Source: Phycisphaerales bacterium (GTDB lineage: Bacteria > Planctomycetota > Phycisphaerae > Phycisphaerales > UBA1924). Taken from it: a stretch of DNA of 64,000 nucleotides. The position numbers were made by a program, and so were the translations under genes. Of the stretch, positions 1 through 7,639 are shown piece after piece (the first letter of the stretch is position 1; each line of letters begins with the position of its first letter). The stretch spans positions 1 through 64,000 of the forward strand of contig JACVCS010000004.1 of NCBI GenBank assembly GCA_016741915.1, read 5' to 3'. The notes below the pieces were generated by a model that searched no databases, had not been told where the DNA came from, and worked only from the letters and a program-made list of their open reading frames with translations.

Positions 1-2
1 CC

Positions 3-686
3 CTCAACCAAGGTCGCAGCATCGCCTGCGCCTCGCCCGAGCTCTTCTTCCGCCTTGAGCCCGACGCCACCAACCCAACGCTCATGCGCCTGACCACCCG
101 CCCCATGAAGGGCACCCGCACCACCCATACGCACGCCCACACCATCAACCCTATCACCGACCCCGCACGCGACCTGCTCAGCAGCGCCAAAGACCACGCC
201 GAGCTGACGATGATCATCGACCTGATGCGCAACGACCTCGGGCGCGTCTGCCTCCCCGGATCCGTCCGCGTCACCGCCCCGCGGAGCCTCGAACACCACG
301 CCCAGGGCAGCGCCTCCATTCTCCAAACCACCGGCACCGTCACAGGCCTGCTCGATCCGCAGCGCTCCACCCTCGACATCCTCCGCGCACTCTTCCCCGG
401 CGGCTCCATCACCGGTGCACCAAAGATCGCCGCCGTCAAAGCCATCCGCTCGCTCGAGAACTTCGCCCGAGGCCCATACTGCGGCTGCTTGGGCTTCCTC
501 TCCACCTCCGGGCACGCCTGCTTCAACATCACCATCCGCACCGCCCTCATCGACCAGACAACCCTCACCTGGCCCGTCGGCGCAGGCATCGTCGCCGACA
601 GCAACCCCGACACCGAATGGCAAGAAACGCTCGACAAAGCGCGAGCGATCTTGACGCTGTGCGACAACAACGCGGTGCACGCGTGA
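3..686 (+). CDS. pabB: Aminodeoxychorismate synthase component I (3' part)
   Basis: The gene enters from the left edge; the reading frame is open from base 3 and stops at 684-686, so only the C-terminal ~227 residues are seen. It belongs to the chorismate-binding family (PabB/TrpE/isochorismate synthase). Visible motifs are ASPELFF, the TTRPMKGTR block, GSITGAPK and the closing GAGIVADSNPDTEW. In this family a lysine in the P-x-KGT block is typical of aminodeoxychorismate synthase, while anthranilate synthases carry P-I-A-G-T, so PabB is preferred. It would convert chorismate plus ammonia to 4-amino-4-deoxychorismate for folate synthesis, with a glutaminase partner not seen here. The cytoplasmic location is inferred. 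The missing N-terminus prevents excluding a fusion to a glutaminase domain. Confidence 0.85.
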   Translation, partial: LNQGRSIACASPELFFRLEPDATNPTLMRLTTRPMKGTRTTHTHAHTINPITDPARDLLSSAKDHAELTMIIDLMRNDLGRVCLPGSVRVTAPRSLEHHAQGSASILQTTGTVTGLLDPQRSTLDILRALFPGGSITGAPKIAAVKAIRSLENFARGPYCGCLGFLSTSGHACFNITIRTALIDQTTLTWPVGAGIVADSNPDTEWQETLDKARAILTLCDNNAVHA

Positions 687-703
687 TTCGCGAATGTGAA
701 AAA

Positions 704-738
704 CTCAGAGCTCAGAGCTCAAATCTCAAAGCTCAAAC
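704..738. repeat. Five tandem 7-bp repeats
   Basis: Immediately after the pabB stop there are five back-to-back heptamers of the form CTCA(A/G)A(G/T/C), starting at 704, 711, 718, 725 and 732. The first two copies are identical; the last three differ at one or two positions. No gene covers them. They look like a short-sequence tandem repeat of the slippage-prone type. Confidence 0.8.
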
Positions 739-776
739 AAGCCAATCACCCAACGCGCAACCCAATCCCCCATCCT

Positions 777-862
777 TTCCCCGCCTTCCTTCGCGCCTTC
801 GCGTCTTCGTGCTCAACCCCGCTCGGTCTTCCTCTGCGTACTCCGCGTTCTCCGCGTTGAAT
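777..862. repeat. Degenerate 9-11 bp periodic intergenic repeat element
   Basis: Read on the minus strand, this stretch has two periodic halves: a CGCGGAGAA/CGCGGAGTA/CGCAGAGGA unit (about 830-862) and a GAAGACGC/GAAGGCGC/GAAGG unit (about 780-812). It lies between convergent pabB and the Nudix gene and has no convincing coding potential. Similar purine-biased intergenic elements occur in many environmental bacterial genomes and are often mistranslated as small hypothetical proteins; that comparison is from memory, not from a search. Confidence 0.55.
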
Positions 863-884
863 CTGCCTCGCTTGATCAAACAAC

Positions 885-1469
885 TCATCGCAGGGCGATC
901 TTCGTCCAAGCCATCGCCAAGCTCGTCCCCCGCACGATCGCCTCCACCTCGCGCACGCTCTCGTGCTGACCGGGCCAGGTGAACGTCCCCTCCGCCTCGT
1001 GCGATTTCACCCACCGCGCCGCGTCGTGCTCCGCGTTCAGCTTCGCCTCCCAGTCGCCCCCCACCGTCACCACAAACCGCGGCGACAAAACAATGCACTC
1101 GATCGCCGCGATGTAAAACGGCCTCACCTGCTCCAACGCCCACATCCCCGTACACCGACCATCACGCCGAACATCCAGCCCCACCTCCTCCATCAACTCC
1201 CGCTGCGCCGCCTCCACGGCCGACTCCCCCGCTTCAATATGCCCAAGCACCGGTTGCCACGACCCGCGCAGCGGGTCCTTCGCCCGCCTGATCTGCAAAA
1301 GTTCAACCTCGACCGGCAACACAATGTCCTCCCCGTCGTCGCGCTCCACACGCTTCGCAGGACCACCCCGCCGAGCCACGTACACCTCAACCACATCCGT
1401 CCGCACCCGCGGCCCGGCCCCCGGCTCAACCCGGTACCCGCGCGCGTCACGGTCTCCCGCTGCACTCAT
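885..1469 (-). CDS. Nudix hydrolase
   Basis: A 194-residue protein with a complete Nudix box at residues about 76-98: G-x5-E-x7-RELMEEVGL, which binds the metal and hydrolyses a nucleoside-diphosphate-linked substrate. The residues before the box (VEVELLQIRR, GSWQPVLGH) are typical of the core fold. The substrate cannot be read from sequence; dinucleoside polyphosphates or oxidised NTPs are typical of the family. The ATG at 1469 lies 17 nt after the GGDEF gene stop on the same strand, so it is probably the last gene of the murG run. Its 3' end is followed by the periodic repeat element. Confidence 0.85.
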   Translation of the reverse strand: MSAAGDRDARGYRVEPGAGPRVRTDVVEVYVARRGGPAKRVERDDGEDIVLPVEVELLQIRRAKDPLRGSWQPVLGHIEAGESAVEAAQRELMEEVGLDVRRDGRCTGMWALEQVRPFYIAAIECIVLSPRFVVTVGGDWEAKLNAEHDAARWVKSHEAEGTFTWPGQHESVREVEAIVRGTSLAMAWTKIALR

Positions 1470-1486
1470 CGGCGCCTCTCTGCTGT

Positions 1487-2947
1487 TTACTGCGACTCGC
1501 CCTCACGCCCCAGACCCATGATGATCCGGTCCTTGCCCTGACGCTTCGCCTCCAGCAGACGATCGTCCGCCGCCTTCAGCAGCTCCGCGTGCGTCAAACC
1601 GTCCCAGGGGTACGTCGCCAAACCGCCCGAAACACTCAGCCGCCCCGGCGCACGCTCCAGCAGTTTCGGGAAGCGGTGGTCGTAGACCTGCTGCTGGAAC
1701 CGCTTGGCGATCTGCCAGGCGTTCTGCAGCGGCGCACTCGCCCGGTCGCGCGGGCCGTCCGGATCGAAGAGGATCACCGCCAGTTCATCGCCACCGATTC
1801 GGCACACGCGATCATTCGGCCTGATGGTGCTCTTCAGCAGCTTCACCATCTCAACAAGAATCTCATCCCCCGCCCCGTGCCCGAACTTGTCGTTGAAGTA
1901 CTTGAAGTTGTCCACGTCCAGCAGCAGCACGCTGAAGCTCGACCGCGTCCGCTTGCCGTGCTCGACCGCCTTGTCCGCGTACCGCTCGAAGTACCTTCGG
2001 TTGTACGCGCCGGTCAGGTCGTCCATCACGCTGAGCGTGCGCAGTTCGTTCTGCTGGTGCGCCAGTGCCATCCACGCGCCCAGCCACGCCGCCGCTTCGC
2101 GGAGTGTTGATTCACTCACGCCGCGTGCGCTCAGGAAGCCGAACAACCGCCCGTTGTGCTCAACGCCCGCGCAGTCGCCCGAGGCCAGGCCCTTCGCCGC
2201 GATCGCTTCGCCCGCCTCCGAGCCCATCGGCACAAAGTGCACCGAGGGCGAAAGCTCGCGCCGCAGCGTCGTCATCGCCACCGCCTCGATCTGCCGCCCT
2301 TCCATCACCGCGGCCGCGAGCGCCGCCTGCGAGGCAAAGCCCGTCAATCCTTCGCCGACCTTCGCGGTTTCCGTTGCGCTCGTCATCACCGAAGACGCCG
2401 GTGCCGCCGTTGAGCGCTGCTCAGGCTTCGCCGTCACGGGCGTCACGGGCGTGTGCGCCGCAGCCACCGCCGCCACCGACGACTTCGCCGCCGCCGCGGG
2501 CACGGACGTCTGCGCCATCGGCTTCACGTCGATCCCCAGCACCGCCGCCAAGAGCGCTTCCCCACCCTGATCCACCCGCACCTGCGCGTCGTACACACCC
2601 GCGGGCACCGCATCAGCCGCGTCCGTCACCACCCGCACCAGTTTCACCCGCGGCTCAACCTCGCGCAGCGCCGCCGCCCACGCGTGCACGCCCGCCTGCT
2701 CACTCCGCGGCTCCGCATCAACCCCCACCACCACCGCCGCCGATCGAGGCGACAGATCATCGATTGGATCGCTCAACTCGCCGATGGCATCCACCGCGCC
2801 GCGCGCCCGCACAAGTTCAACCCGCGCATCACGCCGAAGCGCCTGCTCGATGGGCCCGATGCGCCCGGCAACCACCACGCGCACGCGATCCGCCGCACCG
2901 GCTGCACCCGCTCCGCCCATGTTCGACATGCCACCCGCGGCGCTCAT
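1487..2947 (-). CDS. GGDEF-domain protein (probable diguanylate cyclase)
   Basis: A 486-residue protein. Residues about 20-140 resemble a receiver-type alpha/beta fold (RVRVVVAG start, AAVVVGVD strand) without an obvious phosphoacceptor set; about 190-300 looks GAF-like. The C-terminal GGDEF domain starts at SVMDDLTGAYNRRYF. The signature is GGDEL (residues 385-389) instead of GGDEF, and an RxxD product-inhibition site (RPND, 376-379) sits exactly five residues upstream. In this family the domain makes c-di-GMP from two GTP; the F-to-L change at the fifth position may lower activity or turn it into a GTP/c-di-GMP sensor. The ATG overlaps the preceding gene by 4 nt (ATGA), implying translational coupling to it and, through it, to murG. 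Confidence 0.88.
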   Translation of the reverse strand: MSAAGGMSNMGGAGAAGAADRVRVVVAGRIGPIEQALRRDARVELVRARGAVDAIGELSDPIDDLSPRSAAVVVGVDAEPRSEQAGVHAWAAALREVEPRVKLVRVVTDAADAVPAGVYDAQVRVDQGGEALLAAVLGIDVKPMAQTSVPAAAAKSSVAAVAAAHTPVTPVTAKPEQRSTAAPASSVMTSATETAKVGEGLTGFASQAALAAAVMEGRQIEAVAMTTLRRELSPSVHFVPMGSEAGEAIAAKGLASGDCAGVEHNGRLFGFLSARGVSESTLREAAAWLGAWMALAHQQNELRTLSVMDDLTGAYNRRYFERYADKAVEHGKRTRSSFSVLLLDVDNFKYFNDKFGHGAGDEILVEMVKLLKSTIRPNDRVCRIGGDELAVILFDPDGPRDRASAPLQNAWQIAKRFQQQVYDHRFPKLLERAPGRLSVSGGLATYPWDGLTHAELLKAADDRLLEAKRQGKDRIIMGLGREGESQ

Positions 2948-3885
2948 CGAGCACCACCCTTCGGCCCACCACCCGGGCCCGTCGGCGGCTGCTCGCGATC
3001 ATCGTCCGGATTCTCACGCAGCAGCATCGCCAGTTCCTCCGCCGAGAGGATATCGCTCCGCCCAACCCCACCCTCTTCACCCAACCCCGCCCCCGCGCCG
3101 ACCGATCCACCGCCGCCGCCGACCGGCGGGATCAGATCTTCCAGCATCTCCTGCTCAGCCGTCAGCCGAAGCCGCGGCTGCGAAACACTCCCCGACTCAC
3201 CCCGCGGGTGTGCCGTCGAGCCCGGCCCCGCGACCGGCTTCGGTTCGACACGCTCGTCCAGCGTCGTCCAGCCGCGCACATCCTCCGCCGAGACCGAGCG
3301 GACCATCCCCTCCCCGCCCGCGCCGCCCGCGTTGACCCCGTACCACCAGCAGTTCGCCCGCGGCACACACCGCTGCAGCGCCTCATACACCTCCGGCGCG
3401 CCGCTCAACCGCTCCGGATGAGCAAAGATCACGATGAACGGCTCGTCCCGGGCCGTGCGCTTCGCCAGCACGCACGCCCCGCTCATCGCGCTGAAAGCAT
3501 CGCGGCGAACCTCCACCCGCACGCCCCGCTTGGACAGGCTCTCAACCAGTTCAACCGGCGCACGATCCGTCGGCGGCACCCACACCACGCACCACGCCCC
3601 ACGCGTCAGCACTTCCCCCGAGCCCGAAGAATCCCCGGCCCGACCACGCCGCGCATGCGACCGCGCAGATCCTGCACCGCCTTCGGAAGAGGCAGAATCC
3701 CCAGGGCGCGGGCTGTCGCCGGGACGATCGTCCCCTCCAAGGCCTTTCATGCTTGGATCGAGTCTACCACGGGGTACGGAAGAACCCCCGGGTGGCATCG
3801 CAATTTCATCGTGAAATGGCTTTGTTTCAAGCACGTGCATCGCCCTCGGCTCCGCCGTCAACGCGTTATCCAGACCTTCCTTCAC
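2944..3885 (-). CDS. Hypothetical protein between murG and the GGDEF gene
   Basis: A 313-residue protein of unknown family. The N-terminal ~85 residues are low-complexity. Residues about 95-190 have alternating hydrophobic strands (WCVVWVP, VRVEVRR, FIVIFAHPE) resembling a degenerate receiver-like fold, as in its downstream GGDEF neighbour. The C-terminus is Gly/Pro-rich and contains an ILSAEELAMLLRE helix. The chosen GTG start at 3885 overlaps the murG stop by 4 nt (GTGA); its own stop overlaps the next start (ATGA). An alternative ATG at about 3750 would remove the low-complexity leader but lose the coupling. No signal peptide or membrane segment is visible. The role is not known. Confidence 0.65.
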   Translation of the reverse strand: MKEGLDNALTAEPRAMHVLETKPFHDEIAMPPGGSSVPRGRLDPSMKGLGGDDRPGDSPRPGDSASSEGGAGSARSHARRGRAGDSSGSGEVLTRGAWCVVWVPPTDRAPVELVESLSKRGVRVEVRRDAFSAMSGACVLAKRTARDEPFIVIFAHPERLSGAPEVYEALQRCVPRANCWWYGVNAGGAGGEGMVRSVSAEDVRGWTTLDERVEPKPVAGPGSTAHPRGESGSVSQPRLRLTAEQEMLEDLIPPVGGGGGSVGAGAGLGEEGGVGRSDILSAEELAMLLRENPDDDREQPPTGPGGGPKGGAR

Positions 3886-5132
3886 CGCCGCCCCCCGTTC
3901 CTCGCCCCCGAATCGGCCATCCTCAGCCCCTCAAGCGCCGCCGCCCCCGCCCCGTCCGCCGGGCCGAGCCGCTCCAGGGCCGATCGCATCTCCGTTCTAC
4001 GACCCGCGTTCGCCATCAGTTCCCCAAGAATCGGACCAATATCCCGCACGTTCGCCTCGGGTTCGATCAAATCCATCGCCACCACCGCCCCCTCACCCAG
4101 CCGCTGGGCGTTCAACTTCTGGTGCTGATCCTTGTGGTACGGATAGGGAAGAAAGACCGTCGGCACGCGGTTGGCCCACGCCTCCGCCACCGCGCCCGCC
4201 CCCGCCCGGCTCAGGGCCAGTTCGGCGCTCCCCCACCACAGGCCCATCTCTTTTACGAGCGGTTCCACCCGGGCCGGGACCCCCGCGAGTTTGTACGCCC
4301 GCCGAAGATCGTCAACGCCCAGAACCGCATCCCCCGAGCCACCACGGTCGTTGGTTTCGCCGCACTGGTGCAGCACCTGCCAGGCGTGCGTGCGGAGGCA
4401 CGACGTCGAATCCTTCAGCAGCGTCTGCATCAGACGGTTGATCGAGCCGGCGCCGAGGCTTCCCCCGGTGATCATGAGCACGGGTCTTTCAGGGTCGAGC
4501 CCGAGCCGACGTTTGCACTCGCGGGGGTCGAGGTTGAGCGCCGCCCCGCTGCGGACGATCGGGGGCACAACGCGCCACCCGCGCGCGTAGCCGTGCTGGA
4601 CCGGGAAGACGCTCAGGGCCCTTTGGCACCGACCGGCGATCCAGCGGTTGGCCTTCCCTGGCTCGGCGTCGAGGTTCACCATCAGCACCGGCAAACCCTC
4701 GGCACGCGCCGCCTGCACCGCCGGGGCCGCCACAAAGCCGCCCATCGCCACCACCACCAACCGCGCGCCATTGGTCTTGCCCAACTCGCGGTACAACGCC
4801 CGGCACGCACGAACGCTCGGGCCCCACGACCTGAGAAAGTTCACCAAACCGCGAGGCCTCAAGACCACGGGCCTGGCACCGATGGGCACAAAGTCCGACT
4901 CGTTCACCCCGGCACCGGTCAAGACCGCTTTGTCGACCGCGCGGTCCGAGCAAACGAAAACGCAGCGCGTGCCGGGGTGGTGTTCGTGCAGCCGCTCGGC
5001 GATCGCGATCCCGGGATAGAGATGACCGCCCGTGCCGCCGCCGACGAAGACCGCGATGACGGGCCTTTCCGGCGCGACGGGTCGGTCGGCTGGGGCAGCG
5101 GACGCGGGATGGTCGGTGTGCAATGCGGGCAT
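3882..5132 (-). CDS. murG: UDP-GlcNAc:undecaprenyl-PP-MurNAc-pentapeptide GlcNAc transferase MurG
   Basis: A 416-residue GT28-family enzyme that adds GlcNAc to lipid I to make lipid II on the inner face of the cytoplasmic membrane. The N-terminal nucleotide-sugar loop GGGTGGHLYP is at residues 31-40, the second glycine loop is TGGSLGAGSIN, and the donor-binding stretch SRAGAGAVAEAW precedes a PYPYHKDQHQKLNA block, all characteristic of MurG. It is about 60 residues longer than the E. coli enzyme, partly from a 23-residue leader. It is not in a division/cell-wall cluster here; instead it heads a run with a hypothetical and a GGDEF gene. Upstream, 5133-5339 carries a palindrome and a long hairpin shared with the divergent tRNA-Leu. 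Confidence 0.93.
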   Translation of the reverse strand: MPALHTDHPASAAPADRPVAPERPVIAVFVGGGTGGHLYPGIAIAERLHEHHPGTRCVFVCSDRAVDKAVLTGAGVNESDFVPIGARPVVLRPRGLVNFLRSWGPSVRACRALYRELGKTNGARLVVVAMGGFVAAPAVQAARAEGLPVLMVNLDAEPGKANRWIAGRCQRALSVFPVQHGYARGWRVVPPIVRSGAALNLDPRECKRRLGLDPERPVLMITGGSLGAGSINRLMQTLLKDSTSCLRTHAWQVLHQCGETNDRGGSGDAVLGVDDLRRAYKLAGVPARVEPLVKEMGLWWGSAELALSRAGAGAVAEAWANRVPTVFLPYPYHKDQHQKLNAQRLGEGAVVAMDLIEPEANVRDIGPILGELMANAGRRTEMRSALERLGPADGAGAAALEGLRMADSGARNGGRR

Positions 5133-5217
5133 ACGTCTTCAGGGGGAGCATGTATATCCGCCAACTGGGCGGTTGGGCTTTGAGGAACAGGTTTTCACCA
5201 TGATTTTCGCGCCCGCC

Positions 5218-5229
5218 GCGTGATCACGC
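5218..5229. promoter_or_regulatory. Perfect 12-bp palindrome upstream of murG
   Basis: GCGTGATCACGC is self-complementary over 12 bp and lies about 86 nt upstream of the murG start, in the divergent spacer to tRNA-Leu. It could be a dimeric regulator site. Only the symmetry is seen; the binding protein is unknown. Confidence 0.35.
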
Positions 5230-5251
5230 AGAAAATGCCCGCGGCGGTGGG

Positions 5252-5292
5252 GCGATCGTGGCGGTTTGCCCGCTTCGTCACGCTACGATCGC
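5252..5292. other. 12-bp stem-loop in the murG / tRNA-Leu spacer
   Basis: Arms at 5252-5263 and 5281-5292 pair over 12 positions with one G-T pair, around a 17-nt loop. There is no T-tract and the flanking genes diverge, so a terminator is unlikely. It may be part of a leader RNA, a small RNA, or a cruciform/binding site. Confidence 0.45.
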
Positions 5293-5339
5293 GTGAATCA
5301 GCGCGTGAGCGTGTCGCGGCGAGGTCCGCGTGACGCCCC

Positions 5340-5423
5340 GCGGGCGTGGCGGAACTGGCAGACGCGCGGGACTTAGGATCCCGTGGGCTCACCCCCGTGC
5401 AGGTTCGATTCCTGTCGCCCGCA
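5340..5423 (+). tRNA. tRNA-Leu (anticodon UAG)
   Basis: An 84-nt cloverleaf with a long variable arm, as expected for leucine. The acceptor stem GCGGGCG pairs with CGCCCGC, followed by discriminator A. The anticodon stem CGGGA/TCCCG encloses loop CTTAGGA, giving anticodon TAG, which reads CUN leucine codons. The T-arm has the usual GGTTCGATTCC. The 3' CCA is not encoded and must be added after transcription. Confidence 0.95.
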
Positions 5424-5736
5424 TTTCAGCCGGGATCGCACGCGCCGCTGAGGTGAAGGTTCAAGCACCTTCACCGACCCGGAACGTACCGAACCGCATG
5501 AACCGCACAGAACCTCCAGTCGTCACAATCGTCACAAACGTCTCGGTCGCGTCTTCCCGGCTGATCGTGGCGATCGATCCGCGAAGGAGCCCGGGCACGC
5601 GAGAAACCGAGGGGTTCCTCGGTGGTCGGCTTCAGAGAGTGATGACACCGGTCGAAGTTGGTGAAACCCCTCGGTCGCACCGTCTCTCGCGGCGTGGTGA
5701 TCGAGTGGAAAGCCTTCGCACAACCGGAGACCGGAG
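5424..5736 (+). other. Spacer with a perfect 9-bp stem-loop after tRNA-Leu
   Basis: This 313-nt stretch between tRNA-Leu and the porin gene has no convincing gene. At 5452-5475 there is a perfect 9-bp inverted repeat, GGTGAAGGT / ACCTTCACC, with a 6-nt loop and no T-tract, 29 nt past the tRNA. It could be a tRNA 3' processing or termination structure. The remaining ~260 nt presumably hold the porin promoter; no confident -35/-10 pair was found. Confidence 0.4.
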
Positions 5737-7161
5737 ATGATGTGTTCCTGGCAATCGATCGGCTCGATATCAACCCGCGCGCTCGCACTCGCGGTCTTCG
5801 CGGGACTGATGACCCCCGCGGCCGTGCGCGCGGGGGATGAACCCGCGATACTCGACCTGCCGGCGGGCTCGCTGGACCTTGTCACCGTCCCGCTGGATAT
5901 CCCCGGTGAGAACCTCGGTCCGCGCACGCGTGCGCCCGAGACCCCCAAAATCGACAAGCCAGAAGCCATCAAACCCGAAGAGCGTGAGTGGATCGGCGGC
6001 AAGCCCTTCCTGGAATGGTCGCGCCTGACGGGCGATTGGGGCGGCGTGCGGACCGAACTGGAGAACGCCGGGCTCACCCTCACCGCCTCGTACACCCTCG
6101 ACTGGGCGGGCGTCTGGTCCGGCGGCGTCACGCGCCGGGCTTCGACCCGGCACATGATCGACGTCAACCTCGACGCCGATCTCGAGAAACTCGCGGGCAT
6201 CAAGGGCGGGCGCGTCTTCGCCTGGTTTCAATCCGTCGATTCGCGCGACCAGATCCTCTTCGTGGGCAGTGCGCAGAGCACCACCACGGCCGAGACCGGG
6301 CGGAACATCCATCAGCTCTCCGAACTGTGGTGGGAACAGAACTGGTTCGACGGGTTGATCCGCACCAAGGTCGGCAAGATCGACAACGCCACCGAGTTCG
6401 GGACGATCCGTGCGGCGGACCTGTTCACCCACTCGGGTGGATCGGCGGCCCGCACGCTGCTCTTCCAGCCCACGTACCCCGATCCCTCGCTCGGCGCGGT
6501 GGTCTTCGTCTATCCGTGCAAGAACTTCTACGCCGGTGCGGGGCTGTTCGACGGCTCGCTGAGCGCCGGGGTTTTGACCGGTGGGCAAGGCCCCAAGTCG
6601 GCGTTCGAAGGCTCAGAGAACTACTGGATCAGCGAAGTGGGCCTGACCTGGGACGGCACCGAGTGCGAGATGCTCAAGCCCTTCGGCTCGGGGCGGATCG
6701 CCGGCGGGTTCTGGTATCTCTCGGGCGAACTCACCCGGTTCGACGGCACGCCCAGCAGCAACGCCGAGGGAGGCTTTGTGCTCTTCGAGCAGCAGATCTT
6801 CCGGCGCGATGCGAAAGCCGAGACGGACGAACGCGGGCTCTTCATCTTCGTGCACGGCGGGCTGGTGACGCCTTCGGTCTCGGCGATCGATTACTCCATC
6901 GCGGGCGGGTTGACGCTGCGCGGCACGTTCGAAGGCCGCGACGATGACGCGGCGGGGTGCATGTTCTCGCACGCGCACCTGAGCAACGCAACGGGCTCAA
7001 CGGTCTCAGGGAGCGAAACCGCGTACGAGGTCTTCTATCAGGTGCAGGTGACGCCGGCGCTGACGGTCCGCCCGTACTTGCAGTACATCTACGAGCCGTC
7101 GGGGAACGCGCCGACGGGCAACGCGACGATCGGCGGGCTGCGCGTGCAGGTCTCGTTCTGA
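5737..7161 (+). CDS. Carbohydrate-selective porin, OprB family
   Basis: A 474-residue outer-membrane beta-barrel. The N-terminus is a signal peptide (hydrophobic ALALAVFAGLMTPAAVRA, cleavage after ARA). The mature part opens with the family pattern LTGDWGGVRTELENAG, then SYTLDWAGVWSGG, and later WWEQNWFDGLIRTKVGKID and FQPTYPDPSLGAVVFVYP, all characteristic of OprB. The last residues (GGLRVQVSF) form an amphipathic strand ending in F, as expected for a barrel inserted by the Bam machinery. In the family these channels pass sugars. ATG codons at 5737 and 5740 are both possible. It stands alone; the following 3' region is rich in inverted repeats. Confidence 0.88.
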   Translation: MMCSWQSIGSISTRALALAVFAGLMTPAAVRAGDEPAILDLPAGSLDLVTVPLDIPGENLGPRTRAPETPKIDKPEAIKPEEREWIGGKPFLEWSRLTGDWGGVRTELENAGLTLTASYTLDWAGVWSGGVTRRASTRHMIDVNLDADLEKLAGIKGGRVFAWFQSVDSRDQILFVGSAQSTTTAETGRNIHQLSELWWEQNWFDGLIRTKVGKIDNATEFGTIRAADLFTHSGGSAARTLLFQPTYPDPSLGAVVFVYPCKNFYAGAGLFDGSLSAGVLTGGQGPKSAFEGSENYWISEVGLTWDGTECEMLKPFGSGRIAGGFWYLSGELTRFDGTPSSNAEGGFVLFEQQIFRRDAKAETDERGLFIFVHGGLVTPSVSAIDYSIAGGLTLRGTFEGRDDDAAGCMFSHAHLSNATGSTVSGSETAYEVFYQVQVTPALTVRPYLQYIYEPSGNAPTGNATIGGLRVQVSF

Positions 7162-7230
7162 GGCTGAGATGGCTTGGGCGTGCGTCGGTGTGACGAAGGG
7201 CGGCCCGCAACGACCCGACAGAACCAGGCG

Positions 7231-7330
7231 CGGGGCCAAGACCCCGAGGTGTCGCCGCGGCTGATCAACCAAGCCTTGATCGTGAAGGGTTTACGAACCC
7301 TGATTGAGGGGGGAGGCAACCCAGGGTTGC
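7231..7330. other. Cluster of four inverted repeats downstream of the porin
   Basis: Within the 478-nt gene-free spacer 7162-7639 four inverted repeats follow one another: CGGGG/CCCCG (7231-7246), GATCAA/TTGATC (7263-7281), AGGGTT/AACCCT around a TACG loop (7286-7301) and GCAACCC-A-GGGTTGC (7316-7330). The first three can form RNA hairpins, the third with a stable UNCG-type loop; the last has a 1-nt centre and looks more like a DNA operator. The final T-tract of an intrinsic terminator is absent. The stretch could be a structured 3' UTR or small RNA. From 7331 to 7639 I see no gene or clear promoter. Confidence 0.45.
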
Positions 7331-7639
7331 GGTTTCGCGTGACATTGCCGGGTCAATCCATCTGATGACCCGACGATGTGGGTGCGCGAGGGGTGCGGAA
7401 CTGTGTAAACGACAAACGAATTTTGAGCCATTTTTGCCCAACAGGCTTGCTCACGCGCAAGGCTGGCATTACATTGACCCATACCAAGGTGAGGGAGAGA
7501 GATATTCCTTCACACTTGGTCTTCCCACTTGGCACCGCGTGCTTACTCGGCACGCGTTTGGTTGTGACATGCGAGGAGAGCGGGCAGAATCCCGTTGGGA
7601 GGCTGTACCTCGTTCTGTTCTCGTTGGGGTCCTCGCTCC

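Noticed and set aside
733-1155. Small minus-strand open frame across the periodic repeat
   Set aside because: It overlaps the Nudix gene and its other end is only the translated repeat.
2065-4128. Long plus-strand open frame opposite the GGDEF and hypothetical genes
   Set aside because: The product is Arg/Pro/Ser-rich low-complexity sequence, a shadow of GC-rich genes on the other strand that have real domains.
7529-7544. A TTGGCAC ... GTGCTT sequence before the sigma-54 activator resembling a -24/-12 promoter
   Set aside because: The GG and GC elements are separated by 8 nt, not the required 10.
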